A stretch of 64,000 nt of DNA from an uncultured Eudoraea sp. (GTDB lineage Bacteria; Bacteroidota; Bacteroidia; Flavobacteriales; Flavobacteriaceae), in the NCBI RefSeq assembly GCF_947490415.1, contig NZ_CANLGX010000004.1, positions 486,512-550,511 on the forward strand, given 5' to 3'. The notes beneath the pieces are model-generated. The model saw only the letters and a list, made by a program, of their open reading frames with translations. It was not told the origin of the DNA and made no database searches. Position numbers and translations under genes: made by a program. Positions within the stretch are counted from its first letter, which is position 1; each line of letters starts with the position of its first letter. Below are positions 8,095 to 16,438 of this stretch, piece after piece.

Positions 8095-8544
8095 ATGAAA
8101 ATTGTAATTTGGATTTTAGTTTTCCTTGGCACCTTCGGTTTTATGGAGTTTATGGCCTGGTTTACTCACAAGTACATAATGCATGGGTTTTTATGGGTTT
8201 TGCACAGTGATCATCATAAAAAAGATCATGGTTCCTGGTTTGAACGCAATGATGCATTCTTTATTTTTTATGCAGTTGTTAGCATGACCTTCTTTTATTT
8301 AGCATCCTATACGTCTTTCTGGTACGGTTGGCCCTTAGGCTTTGGAATTATGGCGTATGGTGCAACTTATTTTTTAGTTCATGACATTTTTATTCACCAA
8401 CGGTTTAAAATGTTTAGAAATGCAAATAACTGGTATGCCAAAGGTGTACGGCGAGCACATAAAATGCACCATAAGCATATTGGTAAAGAAGATGGAGAGT
8501 GTTTTGGTATGTTGTTTGTTCCTTTTAAGTATTTTAAGAAATAA
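8095..8544 (+). CDS. crtZ: Beta-carotene hydroxylase (fatty acid hydroxylase superfamily)
   Basis: A 149-residue membrane di-iron hydroxylase. The His ligand clusters are all visible: H25xxxxH30, H37xxHH41, H96xxxxH101 and H122xxHH126. Hydrophobic segments at residues 1-23, 53-75 and 78-96 hold it in the membrane. It adds hydroxyl groups to beta-ionone rings, so the organism must have a lycopene cyclase elsewhere to make the substrate and a zeaxanthin-type product. The gene begins one base after the crtB stop and ends the operon; convergent TlpA-like genes follow. Confidence 0.92.
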   Translation: MKIVIWILVFLGTFGFMEFMAWFTHKYIMHGFLWVLHSDHHKKDHGSWFERNDAFFIFYAVVSMTFFYLASYTSFWYGWPLGFGIMAYGATYFLVHDIFIHQRFKMFRNANNWYAKGVRRAHKMHHKHIGKEDGECFGMLFVPFKYFKK

Positions 8545-8600
8545 ATAGTCTTAAATAATTATCCGGTATAACAGTCAATTCCTACGCTTCCAAGTTTTTA

Positions 8601-9158
8601 TTATTTTAAGAGACCATCCAATAAAATATGAACGCTTTCTGAGTTCCAATCAGCAGATCCTGTCTCTGCTATAACAATATTCCCTTTTTTATCAATGATA
8701 AACGTTGTTGGCAAAGCCGGGGAATAAAGGGTTTTTGGTGTAAATCCAGATTCGAAATAAACCGGTAAATTATAATTTTTCTTTGTTATGAAGTTCGACA
8801 CCTTTTCTTTTTTATCCCGGGCAATAAATAAAAATGTGACCTTTTCCCCATAGTCGTTATACAACAGTTGTAAACCGGGCATTTCTGCAACACACGGTGG
8901 ACACCAGGTAGCCCAAAAATTTATAAATATAACATCACCCTTGTAATCTTTGAGATTCACCACAGTACCTTTTGAATTTACCAGTTTAAAATCATAATCC
9001 TCTAAAAACTGCTGAGCTCTCTCTTCAACAGGAACAGGATTATGAGATATTAACCTGTTAAGATATACTTTGGCGTGAAAACCTATCGGTGTAAAAAAAT
9101 AAAGCGCCAATAATAGAATTATCGCAATATTGATTAGCTGTGTCCTTTTTAATTTCAC
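8601..9158 (-). CDS. TlpA-family thiol-disulfide reductase, membrane-anchored
   Basis: A 185-residue thioredoxin-fold protein with an N-terminal membrane anchor (residues 8-25) and periplasmic domain. The active site WATWCPPC has both cysteines (Cys86, Cys89) and the cis-Pro region is LPTTFIIDKKG. Such proteins reduce disulfides in the periplasm, often for cytochrome c maturation. The start codon is GTG, two bases after the stop of the upstream paralog, so the two are probably translationally coupled; no ATG is available nearby. It aligns residue for residue with the upstream paralog, showing a tandem duplication. Confidence 0.85.
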   Translation of the reverse strand: MKLKRTQLINIAIILLLALYFFTPIGFHAKVYLNRLISHNPVPVEERAQQFLEDYDFKLVNSKGTVVNLKDYKGDVIFINFWATWCPPCVAEMPGLQLLYNDYGEKVTFLFIARDKKEKVSNFITKKNYNLPVYFESGFTPKTLYSPALPTTFIIDKKGNIVIAETGSADWNSESVHILLDGLLK

Positions 9159-9160
9159 TT

Positions 9161-9718
9161 CTATTTTGTTAGTTCATTGAGCAGATTATAGATTGTATTA
9201 TTATCCCAATCGGCAATTCCTTTTTGTTTTACGCGAATATTGCCCTCTTTATCAATTATGTATGAAGAAGGCGGCTCAAGAATAGCCAAGGGAGATCTCT
9301 CACCAATAATAAGATAGGTTACCGGAAAAGTAAATTTATTTTCTTTCATAAACTCTTCTACGGGAAGTCTCTCTTCATCAGTTATAATATAGAAATCGAC
9401 CTTATTCTTATATTTATCATAAAGATTCTGTATACTTTTAAGTTCTGCCGCACAGGGCAATCGCCATGAAGCCCAGAAATTTATAAAAACTACATTTCCT
9501 TTGGATTTTTCAAAATTGAAGAACTCCCAATTCGCATTTTTTAACTTCCAGTTGTAATCCGATATTTGTTGTTGTTCTGCAACTTCAATTACCTCCGGAC
9601 GAAAGGAAAATATTTGGTTCAATAAAATTTTACCATAATACCCAAGTGGAGTCACAAAAAATGAAAGCACGAAAGCCATGAATAGTATATTGAGTATGGT
9701 TTTCCTACTTACTTTCAT
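9161..9718 (-). CDS. TlpA-like protein with degenerate active site
   Basis: A 185-residue paralog of the next gene, with the same N-terminal anchor and thioredoxin fold. The active site reads WASWRLPC: the nucleophilic first cysteine is Arg86, leaving only Cys89. The cis-Pro region is also changed (EPPSSYIIDKEG). It therefore cannot catalyse a normal dithiol exchange and may act as a binding or regulatory partner, or use its single cysteine. The start was placed at ATG 9718 rather than an upstream in-frame TTG. It is first in a two-gene unit, separated from aconitase by a hairpin. Confidence 0.78.
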   Translation of the reverse strand: MKVSRKTILNILFMAFVLSFFVTPLGYYGKILLNQIFSFRPEVIEVAEQQQISDYNWKLKNANWEFFNFEKSKGNVVFINFWASWRLPCAAELKSIQNLYDKYKNKVDFYIITDEERLPVEEFMKENKFTFPVTYLIIGERSPLAILEPPSSYIIDKEGNIRVKQKGIADWDNNTIYNLLNELTK

Positions 9719-9743
9719 ATTATTGTTGATTGACAAAACTAAA

Positions 9744-9769
9744 TAACTCCCGAGAAATATCGGGAGTTA
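9744..9769 (-). terminator. Hairpin after aconitase gene
   Basis: TAACTCCCGA (9744-9753) pairs perfectly with TCGGGAGTTA (9760-9769), with T-rich sequence on the minus strand beyond it. It lies between aconitase and the TlpA-like pair, probably ending aconitase transcripts. Confidence 0.6.
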
Positions 9770-9792
9770 CTTTACTTAATTACAGTTGCGAA

Positions 9793-12060
9793 TTATGCCG
9801 CATTATCCTTCTTTATAACATTAAGAGCGGAGCCTTGGTGAAACCATTCAATCTGCTGCAGATTGTAGGTGTGTTTCGCCTGGATTAAATCCTTGGTACC
9901 ATCTGCATGTACAACTTCAATAGTCAATGGTTTATCTGGTGCAAATTCTTTAATATCAATGAAGTTAAAAGTGTCATCTTCCTGAATAAGGTCATAGTCA
10001 CTTTCATTAGTAAAAGTCAATGCTAACATCCCCTGTTTTTTCAGATTGGTTTCGTGAATACGGGCAAAAGACTTTACAAGGACCGCCGCTACACCCAAAT
10101 GTCTGGGTTGCATAGCCGCATGTTCACGGGAAGATCCTTCACCATAATTGTGGTCACCAACTACAATGGTCTTTATACCTTTGGCCTTATACGCTCTCTG
10201 CGTATCCGGCACACCACCATATTCTCCATTCAATTGGTTTTTTACAAAATTGGTCTTTTTGTTAAAGGCATTTACAGCGCCGATCAAAGTGTTATTAGCA
10301 ATATTATCAAGGTGACCTCTGTATCTAAGCCATGGGCCAGCCATTGAAATATGGTCTGTAGTACATTTACCAAATGCTTTAATCAGAAGCTTCATGTTTT
10401 GAAGACTATCCGAAGAAATTGGGACAAATGGTTCCAAAACCTGCAGCCTTTCAGAATCTTTTGCTACAATTACTTCAACCCCACTGCCATCTTCATCAGG
10501 AGCGAGGTACCCCGCATCATCAACCTCAAAACCTTTTGGAGGTAATTCAATTCCCTCTGGTTCTTTTAATTTAATTTCCTTTCCATCTTCATTTAAAAGT
10601 GTATCGTTCATAGGATCAAAATCCAATCTTCCAGAAAGCGCAATGGCTGCTACCATTTCGGGAGAACCTACAAAGGCATGCGTGTTGGGGTTACCATCTG
10701 CTCTTTTAGAGAAATTTCGGTTAAAAGAATGCACAATAGTGTTTTTCTCCTCCCCTTTGAGATCACTTCTGTCCCATTGTCCAATGCAAGGACCACATGC
10801 GTTGGTGAAAATGGTTGCCCCCAGATTTTCAAATATCTGCAATAGGCCGTCTCGTTCAGCAGTAAATCTGATTTGTTCTGATCCCGGATTGATTCCAAAA
10901 TCGGACTTAGGTTTTATATTATTGTCCACCGCCTGTTTTGCAATAGATGCAGCCCTGGTTAAATCTTCATAGGAAGAATTGGTACATGACCCAATAAGGC
11001 CCCAGTCAACCTGAATAGGCCAGTCATTTTTCCTGGCTTTAGGACCAAGTTCACCTACAGGAGTGGCCAAATCTGGTGTAAAAGGACCGTTAAGATGAGG
11101 TCTTAGATCATTTAAATTAATTTCTATAAGTTCATCGAAGTACTTCTCCGGTTCCGCATAGACCTCTGAATCTGCTGTCAGATACTCCTTTACTTCATTC
11201 GCCGCATCGGCAATATCACTTCTGTCTGTTGCACGAAGATATCGTTCCATAGAGGCATCATAACCAAAGGTGGAGGTAGTAGCACCTATTTCTGCACCCA
11301 TATTACATATCGTGCCCTTTCCGGTACAAGAAAGGTTCTTAGCCCCTTCACCAAAATATTCTACAATTGCTCCGGTTCCCCCTTTTACAGTTAGAATACC
11401 AGCAACCTTTAATATCACATCTTTAGCAGAAGTCCAACCTGAAATTTTACCCGTGAGCTTGACACCAATTAATTTTGGAAACTTCAGTTCCCATGCCATG
11501 CCTGCCATAACATCTACGGCATCTGCTCCTCCAACACCAATAGCCAGCATTCCCAAGCCTCCCGCATTTACAGTATGTGAGTCTGTTCCTATCATCATAC
11601 CTCCAGGAAAAGCATAGTTTTCTAAAACTACCTGATGAATAATTCCAGCTCCTGGCTTCCAAAAACCTATTCCGTATTTATTAGAAACGGATTCTAAAAA
11701 ATTGAATACCTCAGCACTTGCAGTATTGGCAGTTCTTAAATCAATAGCCGCCCCGCTCTTAGCCTGGATTAAATGATCGCAATGTACCGTAGTTGGAACT
11801 GCAACTTTAGGTTTACCCGCCTGCATAAATTGCAGAAGTGCCATCTGAGCAGTTGCATCCTGACATGCCACTCTATCCGGTGCAAAATCTACGTAATCCT
11901 TACCTCTTCTAAAAGCTTTTGTAGGTTGACCCTCCCAAAGATGGGCATATAATATTTTCTCGGAAAGTGTTAATGGTCTTCCAACTATATCACGAGCCTT
12001 GTCAATACGCTCAGCAATATTGGCGTAAACCCCTTTAATCATGTCAATATCAAATGCCAT
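9793..12060 (-). CDS. acn: Aconitate hydratase (mitochondrial-type)
   Basis: A 755-residue cytoplasmic [4Fe-4S] enzyme of the citric acid cycle, interconverting citrate and isocitrate. The cluster cysteines are Cys359 ([10 protein letters not shown]) and Cys422/Cys425 ([10 protein letters not shown]). The substrate-binding segments [10 protein letters not shown] (about 159-168) and the C-terminal GSSREHAA are intact. The length and sequence fit the mitochondrial-type aconitase found in Bacteroidota rather than the roughly 890-residue AcnA. It stands alone, with a 245-base upstream gap holding no clear consensus promoter. Confidence 0.95.
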   Translation of the reverse strand: MAFDIDMIKGVYANIAERIDKARDIVGRPLTLSEKILYAHLWEGQPTKAFRRGKDYVDFAPDRVACQDATAQMALLQFMQAGKPKVAVPTTVHCDHLIQAKSGAAIDLRTANTASAEVFNFLESVSNKYGIGFWKPGAGIIHQVVLENYAFPGGMMIGTDSHTVNAGGLGMLAIGVGGADAVDVMAGMAWELKFPKLIGVKLTGKISGWTSAKDVILKVAGILTVKGGTGAIVEYFGEGAKNLSCTGKGTICNMGAEIGATTSTFGYDASMERYLRATDRSDIADAANEVKEYLTADSEVYAEPEKYFDELIEINLNDLRPHLNGPFTPDLATPVGELGPKARKNDWPIQVDWGLIGSCTNSSYEDLTRAASIAKQAVDNNIKPKSDFGINPGSEQIRFTAERDGLLQIFENLGATIFTNACGPCIGQWDRSDLKGEEKNTIVHSFNRNFSKRADGNPNTHAFVGSPEMVAAIALSGRLDFDPMNDTLLNEDGKEIKLKEPEGIELPPKGFEVDDAGYLAPDEDGSGVEVIVAKDSERLQVLEPFVPISSDSLQNMKLLIKAFGKCTTDHISMAGPWLRYRGHLDNIANNTLIGAVNAFNKKTNFVKNQLNGEYGGVPDTQRAYKAKGIKTIVVGDHNYGEGSSREHAAMQPRHLGVAAVLVKSFARIHETNLKKQGMLALTFTNESDYDLIQEDDTFNFIDIKEFAPDKPLTIEVVHADGTKDLIQAKHTYNLQQIEWFHQGSALNVIKKDNAA

Positions 12061-12306
12061 TATTTTGAGTTTTTTCTGTTAATTGAATTCCGTAAAATTA
12101 GTAAAATACACGTGGTAAAGGAAATTTTTAGAATGGGATTACATATTAATTGTGGATATATGATAATTAATTTTCAAATCCATCCTACTTTAAGAAAAAC
12201 AGGAAATCAGATTTCCTATGCATATGAGAATCTTTACTTTTTAAAACCTTCAGACCGATACGAAAAATGACCATGTTTCTTCTTTATTAAATGTCCTCGA
12301 AAGATG

Positions 12307-13260
12307 TTAAAGAAGTTTATTTACAATATCTTCCTCCGAGATACCTTCGGCCTCTGCCTTATAATTCTTAATTATCCTATGTCTCAGAATTCCCATTGCC
12401 ACAGCCTGCACGTCTTCTATATCAGGGGAGAACTTGCCATTAATTGCAGCGTGGGCCTTGGCCCCTAAAATTAGGTTCTGAGAAGCCCGTGGTCCGGCAC
12501 CCCAATCCAGGTATTGTTTTACATAATCCGAAGAAGTCTCTAATCCCGGTCGGGTACTGCTTACCAATTTTACCGCATAATCCACAACATTGTCCGGAAC
12601 AGGTATTCTTCTAACCAAATGCTGAACTTCCAGAATCTCTTCTGCATTAAATAAGGGATTCACTTCAGGGAATTCATCATTGGTAGTTGTTTTAACTACT
12701 TGTGTTTCTTCTGCAATAGATGGATATTTTAACTCTATTGCAAACATAAATCGATCAAGTTGCGCTTCCGGAAGGGGATAAGTACCTTCCTGTTCAATAG
12801 GGTTTTGTGTAGCTAGAACAAAATACGGCCGGGAAAGTTTATGTTGTACTCCCGTTATTGTTACTGCTCTTTCCTGCATGGCCTCTAAAAGAGCTGCTTG
12901 TGTTTTAGGTGGTGTTCTATTAATCTCATCTGCAAGAATTATATTGGCAAAAATAGGCCCTTTAATAAATTTGAAATTCCTATTCTGGTCTAATATCTCA
13001 CTACCTAATATATCGCTAGGCATCAGATCAGGTGTAAATTGTATTCTCTTAAAGTCGAGTCCCAAAGTACGGGCAATTGTATTTACCATTAAGGTTTTGG
13101 CTAAGCCCGGCACACCAATCAGCAAGGAATGACCCCCTGTGTAGATAGATAAAAGAATTTGGTCAATTACCTGGTCCTGCCCTACAATTATCTTAGCTAT
13201 TTCTTTTTTTAAAGCCCTGTGCTTGGCTACTAAATTGTTGATTGCTGTAACGTCAGACAT
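12307..13260 (-). CDS. MoxR-family AAA+ ATPase
   Basis: A 317-residue AAA+ ATPase with Walker A GVPGLAKT (residues 49-56), Walker B IILADEIN (Asp111-Glu112) and the MoxR pattern PEAQLDRFMF. MoxR proteins act as chaperones for VWA-domain partners and metal or complex assembly. The usual DUF58/VWA neighbours are absent; instead it follows the two SurA-like chaperone genes by 4 bases, so it is the last gene of a folding or envelope-assembly operon. The partner protein is unknown. Confidence 0.9.
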   Translation of the reverse strand: MSDVTAINNLVAKHRALKKEIAKIIVGQDQVIDQILLSIYTGGHSLLIGVPGLAKTLMVNTIARTLGLDFKRIQFTPDLMPSDILGSEILDQNRNFKFIKGPIFANIILADEINRTPPKTQAALLEAMQERAVTITGVQHKLSRPYFVLATQNPIEQEGTYPLPEAQLDRFMFAIELKYPSIAEETQVVKTTTNDEFPEVNPLFNAEEILEVQHLVRRIPVPDNVVDYAVKLVSSTRPGLETSSDYVKQYLDWGAGPRASQNLILGAKAHAAINGKFSPDIEDVQAVAMGILRHRIIKNYKAEAEGISEEDIVNKLL

Positions 13261-13264
13261 CCGG

Positions 13265-14716
13265 TTATTCCTTTACCCAATTATTGGCAAATTCACAATC
13301 TCTATTATCTCCGCCAACACTTACATAAGTATCTGCAATATGATCATTAAGCCATTTCCTAATAGTACTAAACTGCTTATCTCTTAGTGCAAGTTCCTGA
13401 ATTTTAATATAGTCTTGAGCAAAAGTTGCCTCATGCTCATCATATCTATTACTAACCATCAAAATTTTATACCTGGGGGGACCTCCATTTGGATCCTGCT
13501 CCAGGGTAGGTTGCGATATTTCGTTGTCCTTTAAGTTCCTTACCTGATTATATAAAGATGGATCCATCTTCGTGAGTTCAAAACGCGAATCAAAATTAAT
13601 TGGATTTCTTAATAACCCTCCGTCAAACTTAGTTTCTTTTTCATCTGAAAAATTCAATGCCGCTTCGGCGAAAGTATATTTACCTTCTATCAAATGCTTT
13701 CGTATCGTATCCAACTCAATTCTGGCTTTATCGATAGAAGATTGAGGTATCTCTGGTTGCAACAGAATATGACGCAAATCTAGCTCCTGTCCTCTTATCT
13801 TTTCAATATATATAATATGGTACCCAAAATCAGTTTCAAATGGTTCAGAAATTTCACCCTGGCGCAAACTAAAAGCCACATCCTTAAATTCTTTAACAAA
13901 AGGGGTTTCCCTTGTCATGCTGTAAAAACCGCCTTTGGACTTGGAGCCGGGATCCTGTGAATATAAGATTGCCTTAACGCTAAAACTGGCATCATTATCT
14001 TCACAATCTGCCTTTATTTCATTTAACTTATTAATTGTTTTTTGTTTTTCCTCTTCAGGAATTTCAGGTATCTTAACTATCTGTGAAATTTCAAGTTCTG
14101 CACCAAAAACAGGTTTTTCATCCTCGGGAATTTTATTAAAAAATTGTCTTACTTCCTCTGGGGTAACTTCAATTTCACTGATGATTTTTTGCTGCATTTT
14201 CTCCGACAACATTCTCAACTTATTAATATTGTACAATTCTTCCCGGAAATCTTCAACACTCTCCTTATTATAAAAATTTAGGACTTTTTCCATAGATCCC
14301 ACCTGCTGCACCAATTGCTGCATTTGACGGTCACTGGTGGCATTTACCTCATCATCAGACACCAAAATACTATCCTGCACGGCTTGATGGGCATATAAAC
14401 GGTCTTCCATTAATTTCCCCAATAAACCACAGTGCGTAATATCGTCCATAGCAGCTCCCTGGCTGCGCAAATCTATCAGCGTTTTTTCAATATCGGAGTC
14501 CAGGATCAGGTAATCCCCAACTACGGCCGAAATACCATCTAGCTTTATCCTCTTAAAAGTGTTTACGGTATCTTTTTTTACATCTATATCAGCTACCACA
14601 ACAGTTTCTGGCGGTTCTATTTGAGTATCAGGGATAGAATCATTTTCCTGTGCTTCTACACTGACAAAAACGATAAAAAAGCATAAAACGAATAATACGC
14701 TATTCCTGTTTGTCAT
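13265..14716 (-). CDS. Periplasmic peptidyl-prolyl isomerase, SurA-like with two parvulin domains
   Basis: A 483-residue exported chaperone. The start at ATG 14716 gives a signal peptide (MTNRNSVLFVLCFFIVFVSVEAQ); a longer frame upstream would spoil it. A SurA N-terminal helical domain (ISAVVGDYLILDSDIEKTL…) is followed by two parvulin (PpiC) domains, marked by EISQIVKIPE…GGFYSMTRETPFV…GYHIIYIEK and LDLRHILLQPE…FDGGLLRN. SurA escorts outer membrane proteins through the periplasm. It overlaps the upstream paralog by 17 bases and precedes MoxR by 4, so all three are one operon. Confidence 0.88.
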   Translation of the reverse strand: MTNRNSVLFVLCFFIVFVSVEAQENDSIPDTQIEPPETVVVADIDVKKDTVNTFKRIKLDGISAVVGDYLILDSDIEKTLIDLRSQGAAMDDITHCGLLGKLMEDRLYAHQAVQDSILVSDDEVNATSDRQMQQLVQQVGSMEKVLNFYNKESVEDFREELYNINKLRMLSEKMQQKIISEIEVTPEEVRQFFNKIPEDEKPVFGAELEISQIVKIPEIPEEEKQKTINKLNEIKADCEDNDASFSVKAILYSQDPGSKSKGGFYSMTRETPFVKEFKDVAFSLRQGEISEPFETDFGYHIIYIEKIRGQELDLRHILLQPEIPQSSIDKARIELDTIRKHLIEGKYTFAEAALNFSDEKETKFDGGLLRNPINFDSRFELTKMDPSLYNQVRNLKDNEISQPTLEQDPNGGPPRYKILMVSNRYDEHEATFAQDYIKIQELALRDKQFSTIRKWLNDHIADTYVSVGGDNRDCEFANNWVKE

Positions 14717-15593
14717 ACACTTCAAATATTTTTTCCTTGGTTGCTTCATCTATAATTTCTGTTTCCAGTTTTCTTATGTAGTCTAATTTTCTTCTATTAA
14801 GAAGTACTTGTCTTATGGTAGGTTCGACGTACGAGAGTGGCGCAATTTCATTAACGTCAAGCACATCGTTTATCTTTGTCAAATATACCCCCATTGCATC
14901 CTCTAATTCAAAAAATTGTGATTTTTTTAAGTATCTGTCTTCATTATCAATATTCAAGGGAGGTATTTCTTCAATCACCCTTGATGCAGAAACCCAAAGT
15001 GAGTCATTAAAATTAAGCTTTTTAAATTGCACTCCTATGGAATCCAAATATCTAATGTCTTCCTCATTAAATCTTCTTAAGCTCTCTGTTACTTCTTTTG
15101 TATTAAGAAACTGCAGGGGTAATTGAATAAACCTGAGTTTAATGATTTTTTCCTTGAGCTTGAAATTCTCCTTCTCTTCGTCGTAAAACCTGTTTAATTC
15201 TTCCTGAGAGATTAGTGTATCTTCTGCCTGATTTATCAAAGCTTCTTTATAAGCCCTTGTATATAGGTCTGTGCGGTAATTAGACACCAATTGTTCAAAT
15301 TCGGTGATCTTTTCATCGGGTAAATTAATCTTGGCTTTTTCTAAAAGTATTTGTTTTGTTGCCCAATTATTTATGTAATTGGTAACCATAGATGCACTAT
15401 CCTGTTTTGTGATATTTTCGCCAAGAACAACCTCTACCTCATCCCAATATAAATAAGTATCCCCTACTCTGGCTAAGGGTTTTTCATTACTATCATTCTT
15501 CAAAAAAGAATTACAGGAAAATAAAAAGGCTGCCAATGCTATTATTATCGCATATATTCTGATACCTTTTGTCTGTAGGTTTAAAAAGTGCAT
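14700..15593 (-). CDS. SurA N-domain-like lipoprotein (PPIase-related)
   Basis: A 297-residue probable lipoprotein: the start at ATG 15593 gives a hydrophobic signal ending IIALAAFLFSC. The mature part begins LARVGDTYLYWDEVEVVLG, like the SurA N-terminal chaperone domain, then long helical segments. I see no complete parvulin catalytic domain, so it is likely a chaperone without isomerase activity. It is first in the operon with the two-parvulin SurA and MoxR, and overlaps the former by 17 bases. A lipid anchor would hold it at a membrane surface while client outer membrane proteins pass. Confidence 0.75.
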   Translation of the reverse strand: MHFLNLQTKGIRIYAIIIALAAFLFSCNSFLKNDSNEKPLARVGDTYLYWDEVEVVLGENITKQDSASMVTNYINNWATKQILLEKAKINLPDEKITEFEQLVSNYRTDLYTRAYKEALINQAEDTLISQEELNRFYDEEKENFKLKEKIIKLRFIQLPLQFLNTKEVTESLRRFNEEDIRYLDSIGVQFKKLNFNDSLWVSASRVIEEIPPLNIDNEDRYLKKSQFFELEDAMGVYLTKINDVLDVNEIAPLSYVEPTIRQVLLNRRKLDYIRKLETEIIDEATKEKIFEVYDKQE

Positions 15594-15709
15594 TTGACAA
15601 AAATAAGAATTCAATCCTGCTGGGCAAATAATAGCAATATGGATTAACAGATTTTTAGTACCTCCACATTTTTATTTAGTACATTAGTAGTGCCAAGTAC
15701 CTTAGTATT

Positions 15710-16162
15710 ATGAAATATACTACTGAAATAACAATCAGCCTTTCCCGTGAAGAAGTACATAAAAAATTGGATGATCCGGATAATATGAAACATTGGCAGG
15801 AAGGACTAATAGGTTTTAAACAATTGTCTGATGAGCCCACAAAAGAAGGTGCAAAAATGGAATTGAATTATAAAATTGGCAAACGAGAGATGACATTAAT
15901 TGAAACGATCATAAAGAATAATTTTCCTTATGAATTCCACGCTACTTATGACGCGAAAGGTGTTCATAATTTTCAAAAGAACTATTTTGAAGTTATTGAT
16001 GACCACACTACCAAGTGGATTTCGGAATCAGAATTTCAATTTTCAGGATTCATGATGAAATTAATGGGATTTATAATGCCAGGGGCATTTAAAAAACAGT
16101 CTGCTAAATCTTTAAGTGATTTTAAGGCATTTGCAGAGAAAGGTATCTCGGTAGCTAAATAA
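15710..16162 (+). CDS. SRPBCC (START-like) family protein
   Basis: A 150-residue soluble protein of the Bet v 1/START-like helix-grip fold: it opens with the beta strand MKYTTEITISLSREEVHKKLDDPDNMKHWQ and closes with a long C-terminal helix (KKQSAKSLSDFKAFAEK). These proteins bind hydrophobic ligands or act as cyclase/dehydratase-like enzymes; the ligand here is unknown. It is followed by the 82-residue hypothetical gene after 11 bases. Upstream there are three AGTAC motifs about 20 bases apart, a possible operator. Confidence 0.8.
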   Translation: MKYTTEITISLSREEVHKKLDDPDNMKHWQEGLIGFKQLSDEPTKEGAKMELNYKIGKREMTLIETIIKNNFPYEFHATYDAKGVHNFQKNYFEVIDDHTTKWISESEFQFSGFMMKLMGFIMPGAFKKQSAKSLSDFKAFAEKGISVAK

Positions 16163-16173
16163 CTAGAACAACT

Positions 16174-16422
16174 GTGAGTAGAAAAATTAAATTAATTTGG
16201 GATTTCAGAGGGCCTACAGCCAAAGAGGTTGCCATGCATCACGAAAAGCATTTGAAAGATTATATAGAGGCTGAAAATTTGAGTCCAAACATTACCGGGA
16301 ATGCAGATTTAAGTTCTATGCACAGCATTGCATATATGGTGGTCGAAGAAGTTAATATGCCAAGTGTACGAGACGCCCTCATACCTCACAGGGGTGAAGT
16401 TTATTCGGAACAGCAGAACTAA
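16174..16422 (+). CDS. Conserved hypothetical protein, 82 residues
   Basis: A small cytoplasmic protein starting with GTG, 11 bases after the START-like gene. It is rich in His and acidic residues (KEVAMHHEKHLKDYIEAENL) and has no signal or membrane segment. I do not recognise a family. Its close spacing with the START-like gene on one side and the serine hydrolase gene (16 bases) on the other suggests a three-gene transcript. Coding character is plausible from length, composition and context, but function cannot be assigned. Confidence 0.6.
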   Translation: MSRKIKLIWDFRGPTAKEVAMHHEKHLKDYIEAENLSPNITGNADLSSMHSIAYMVVEEVNMPSVRDALIPHRGEVYSEQQN

Positions 16423-16438
16423 CTAAATATTCTTTGTA

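Noticed and set aside
4859..8544. Horizontally acquired carotenoid island
   Set aside because: Base and codon composition look like the flanking genes, no mobile elements or tRNA target sites border it, and such clusters are common in the family.
11270..11662. Antisense open frames inside the aconitase gene
   Set aside because: They are reverse-frame shadows of a strongly conserved enzyme and lack starts, family similarity or promoter context.
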